From NCBI GenBank assembly GCA_050304135.1, contig JBNLDC010000014.1, positions 65,706-129,705 on the forward strand: 64,000 bases of DNA. The letters are read 5' to 3'. A program made the position numbers and the translations under genes. Shown piece by piece: positions 61,519-64,000 of the stretch (the stretch's first letter is position 1; each line of letters starts with the position of its first letter). The notes under the pieces were generated by a model. That model worked only from the letters and a program-made list of their open reading frames with translations. It was not told the DNA's origin and ran no database searches. Source of the DNA: JAFGNB01 sp050304135 (GTDB taxonomy: Bacteria > Fibrobacterota > Chitinivibrionia > Chitinivibrionales > Chitinispirillaceae).

Positions 61519-63372
61519 TCATCCCTTCTCCACGGTAAAATACACCTCCTGCCTGACCAGATCGATGCCCTTTACCGACAGGGTAATTTCCGAATCGGGA
61601 GCGATGTTTTCACTTACAATGATTCGTGATTCCAGGGCAAATTCCGGGATGACAACAATCGAAAACCGTTCCCGTTTCTCGACTATAATCCCTTTCCCGA
61701 TCCACTCCGGATGCTGCATGAGGTATACCAGTGTCCAGTGACGATTTGAACTGCGCTCCAGTTTGTTAACAGTACCGATTATTGCTTCGAACGCTCCTAC
61801 GCGATTACCCATCTGCTGTTCATCCATCAGCGGCTCAGCTTTCAGAAAAGCCCGCAGCTGCTGGTGTGCGATGAGGTCGACATAACGACGTATCGGACTG
61901 GTTACCCTGCTGTAGGCGGCAAGTCCCAGGCCGGTATGCGGTTCCGCATTCGATTTGATTTGCCCCGGTTTGAGATATTTCCGGAAGGCAAACATTTCCG
62001 AAAGTGTCCGAGGCACATGCAGAGCTTCGGGGATCTCGGTGTAATCAGGAGCAGGTTGGGTAGTATATAGAAACGGAATTGCGTTTTTGGCAGCAAACAT
62101 CGCCGCCGCTTCTCCGGCCATGAGCATGGCATTGGAAACCAGTTTCTGCGACTGTAGTTCCGGCAACCGGGTAATCAAAACGGTATCGTTTTGTACCCGT
62201 ATTTTAATTTCCGGAAAATTGAGCTGCACTGCACCATTCGCTCTGCGGTACGCATTGTACTTCAAGCACCGATCATACATCTCCTTTAAGGGCGACTGCT
62301 CTAGCATTGTTTCTGCTTGGGCATAGGAAATGCGTGTTACATGTATTACCGTTGGATGTATTTCGACCGTATCAATTTCACCGGTATCTTTAAACGTAAG
62401 ACCGAAAGAGAGCGCAGAAGAGGTTTCCGAGAGCCCAAGGCCAAACAACTCTGTTACTTTTCCCGGTAGCATGGTAACTGTTTTTTCGGGAAGGTACAGC
62501 GTTGCCGCCTGTGACCGTGCACACATATCAAGTGCTGAATCAGGATGCACGATTGCAGCAACATCTGCGACATGAATCCAGAGTTTTCCCTTATCATAGC
62601 TTATCGCATCATCGGGGTCGGTGTTTCCCTCATCATCAATGGCGAACGCCGGGAGGTACGTCAGATCCAGACGGTCCTCATCGGGAATGGCGTCCGGTAC
62701 TTCCGGATACGCCACCTTCGCCGTGAATCCGAACCTTTTAACATACGGGTTATTCCTGAAATCCCAGACTCCGAGATCAAGAAGCAGCCGGTGCGCATTT
62801 TCCGGTGTCGTTTCACTGCCGAGTTCCTTCAATATTCGGGAGGTACCGCTTTTTCCATACGCGACGTTCTCGATATCCTGTAATTTGTCGTGATCCGATT
62901 CGAGGATACTCTTTTGACGCACCCGCTCGATAAACGCCGTCCATGCTTGCTGATCGGCGATCTTTTCTTTTCTCCGGGAGAGTTCCTTCGTAATAACATC
63001 CTGCGTATTCGCCTGTATAGATGAAATGGTACCGGTGAAGTAAAGACCATCCTGAACCAATGCATAGACAGCCTGTGCCGCAGCAGGTGAATCCTGACCG
63101 TAGAGTAACTCCATTACCTCGGTAAGCGTGGTCGTCTCCCCTTCAAGGAGCGCAAGAACCTCATTGATTTCAGTCTCTTCCGGTGGCGGCAGGTGGGTGA
63201 AATCAGTTGCAGGCCCTTTATGAAGGAATTCTATATCTTTCGGCCTGACGCTGACCGTTTTACCGGTTGCGAGTTTGATTTCTATTTTATCGCCGGGAGT
63301 GGTAACAATGGCAGGTTTGTTACGGTAGAGGACAAGATTTCCTTTTGTGTATTCTTCGGGAGTTTTGGTCAT
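61519..63372 (-). CDS. RNB-domain exoribonuclease (RNase II/R family)
   Basis: 3'-to-5' exoribonuclease of 617 aa. The N-terminal domain (KGNLVLYRNKPAIVTTPGDK, VRPKDIEFLH) is of the kind found in cyanobacterial and plastid RNase II/R rather than E. coli RNase R. The RNB catalytic centre is clear: FAIDDEGNTDPDDAISYDKG with the metal-binding Asp residues, then LPEKTVTMLPG and AYSRVTSPIRRYVDLIAHQQ. A short C-terminal S1-like part (KGIIVEKRERFSIVVIPEF) ends the protein. It is shorter than RNase R (about 750-800). ATG 63372. It stands alone. Confidence 0.88.
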   Translation of the reverse strand: MTKTPEEYTKGNLVLYRNKPAIVTTPGDKIEIKLATGKTVSVRPKDIEFLHKGPATDFTHLPPPEETEINEVLALLEGETTTLTEVMELLYGQDSPAAAQAVYALVQDGLYFTGTISSIQANTQDVITKELSRRKEKIADQQAWTAFIERVRQKSILESDHDKLQDIENVAYGKSGTSRILKELGSETTPENAHRLLLDLGVWDFRNNPYVKRFGFTAKVAYPEVPDAIPDEDRLDLTYLPAFAIDDEGNTDPDDAISYDKGKLWIHVADVAAIVHPDSALDMCARSQAATLYLPEKTVTMLPGKVTELFGLGLSETSSALSFGLTFKDTGEIDTVEIHPTVIHVTRISYAQAETMLEQSPLKEMYDRCLKYNAYRRANGAVQLNFPEIKIRVQNDTVLITRLPELQSQKLVSNAMLMAGEAAAMFAAKNAIPFLYTTQPAPDYTEIPEALHVPRTLSEMFAFRKYLKPGQIKSNAEPHTGLGLAAYSRVTSPIRRYVDLIAHQQLRAFLKAEPLMDEQQMGNRVGAFEAIIGTVNKLERSSNRHWTLVYLMQHPEWIGKGIIVEKRERFSIVVIPEFALESRIIVSENIAPDSEITLSVKGIDLVRQEVYFTVEKG

Positions 63373-63581
63373 GTTTTTAAGTCTTTTTAATCTGCGAATG
63401 GGAGTAAGTAGCTTTTCCAGTTAAACACACCCTGACACGTCCTTGTTACAAGGTATTAATTCAGTATTTTGACCGTTCACCCTACAGTTACTGGTTCCGA
63501 GAAGGAAAACGAGGATTTCTTAGAGATGATCGGTATCGAATAATCCGAATACCAACTTACCTATTTACTACCGGTCCATAC

Positions 63582-63800
63582 TTAAATTAGATTAGCCGAC
63601 TTGTTTTTTAACTTATTTATTGCAACAGTTCCTAAAATAGTCCTGTAAGATATAACAAATAAGAAGTAACATACTATAATAGATATAATTCCAGCTGGTA
63701 TATTTATAGTAATTACCAAACCAGCGAATCCAATATAAATTGTAATAATTATCATAATTAAAATTGAAATACTTATTTCTACTTCGGTACGATAAAACAT
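63582..63800 (-). CDS. Possible small AT-rich membrane protein
   Basis: 72-aa frame from ATG 63800, two bases after the stop of the gene fragment at the window edge. It has two long hydrophobic stretches (about residues 8-30 and 33-56) rich in Ile, in sequence markedly more AT-rich than the surroundings. No family recognised. The composition alone could produce such a frame, so coding is doubtful. A longer frame to 63989 is rejected because its first part is out of frame with the upstream gene. Confidence 0.25.
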   Translation of the reverse strand: MFYRTEVEISISILIMIIITIYIGFAGLVITINIPAGIISIIVCYFLFVISYRTILGTVAINKLKNKSANLI

Positions 63801-63801
63801 G

Positions 63802-64000
63802 CTAACGACAACCTTGACACCTGAATGCGCTGTCGATCGCTTGTTGACGTTTTCGATGTCGAACCTCCATCGCGGCTTCGATTTCTTCAAGCGAAGTGTT
63901 TTTCGAGGGCAGCGTAGCGCCAAGGAGTTCAACGACATCGGCACAACTGAGCAGCGGTACCGCATCCCTGTTGAGAATGCGTTCATCAAGAAGAAACGAT
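63802..64000 (-). CDS. C-terminal fragment of an unidentified gene, cut by the window edge
   Basis: A minus-strand frame entering from the right edge (first full codon at 63999) gives 65 residues with coding-like composition: FLLDERILNRDAVPLLSCAD, VVELLGATLPSKNTSLEEIE and MEVRHRKRQQAIDSAFRC, and a stop at 63802-63804. The helical, Arg/Lys-rich end could belong to many families. I do not recognise it. The other two frames of this strand lack such sense. Confidence 0.6.
   Translation of the reverse strand, partial: SFLLDERILNRDAVPLLSCADVVELLGATLPSKNTSLEEIEAAMEVRHRKRQQAIDSAFRCQGCR

Noticed and set aside
63582..63989. 135-aa minus-strand frame at the window end
   Set aside because: Its first 63 residues lie out of frame over the better-supported partial gene 63802-64000; only the part after 63800 might be real.
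1..64000. CRISPR arrays, rRNA, tRNA and riboswitches
   Set aside because: Scanned by eye for regularly spaced repeats, tRNA TPsiC-like motifs and known riboswitch cores; none was convincing. A tRNAscan/Infernal run would settle this.

Overview
The window reads as a chromosomal segment of an anaerobic, Gram-negative (diderm) bacterium, most likely from the FCB superphylum and perhaps Fibrobacterota or a relative. The evidence is a complete outer-membrane and lipid A set (tamB, bamA, skp, lpxD, an lpxC-fabZ fusion, lpxA), lolC/E and lolD, a McsA-McsB-ClpC protein-arginine-kinase/chaperone set, secreted polysaccharide-active proteins with C-terminal sorting-like domains, and an Mvh-type [NiFe] hydrogenase with HdrA. 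The taxon is an inference from gene content, not from a marker alignment. I saw no rRNA, tRNA or CRISPR array.

Layout. 1-2651: two peptidoglycan enzymes, convergent around a dispersed palindromic repeat (class A PBP, cut by the window edge, and a monofunctional transglycosylase). 2890-8535 (minus strand): a compact hydrogenase operon transcribed maturation protease - hdrA - mvhD - mvhG - mvhA - tusA-like. 8841-15441 (plus): a translationally coupled glycerol/glycerophosphodiester operon (GlpA-like dehydrogenase, FAD/NAD(P) oxidoreductase, DUF1667 protein, GDPD, lipase-like hydrolase), then glpK. 15662-26716: a signalling island with two exported binding proteins lacking any transporter, a CheX-like protein, a CheY-like receiver, two CheA-like kinases without CheW domains (one with an N-terminal CheX-like domain), a hybrid histidine kinase and an HPt protein. 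26904-34109: a GHMP-kinase/uridylyltransferase fusion, a Phd-PIN toxin-antitoxin pair, small unknown genes, lysS, a secreted protein and a nucleotidyltransferase pair.

34763-36850 carries lolC/E and lolD. 37014-51466 is one long run of head-to-tail, often overlapping genes joining protein quality control to envelope building: mcsA-mcsB-clpC-tamB-bamA-skp-lpxD-lpxC/fabZ-lpxA. Then come an exported beta-rich protein and a type II secretion/type IV pilus F protein. 53885-57509 is an accessory patch: a RelE/HigB-like toxin gene with a frameshift and its HTH antitoxin, a Phd-VapC pair with a good promoter, and a complete IS with 16-bp terminal inverted repeats. 57789-63372 holds a GH10 xylanase, a strong bidirectional terminator, a large secreted protein sharing a domain with the one at 32370, and an RNB-type exoribonuclease. 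The window ends in the C-terminal part of an unidentified minus-strand gene.

The parts most worth following up are the transporter-less binding-protein/CheX/CheA-like signalling island, the hydrogenase-HdrA-TusA operon that lacks hdrBC, the kinase-uridylyltransferase fusion, and the frameshifted toxin. Coding starts were moved from the longest open frame wherever a Shine-Dalgarno match, operon overlap or family length argued for it.
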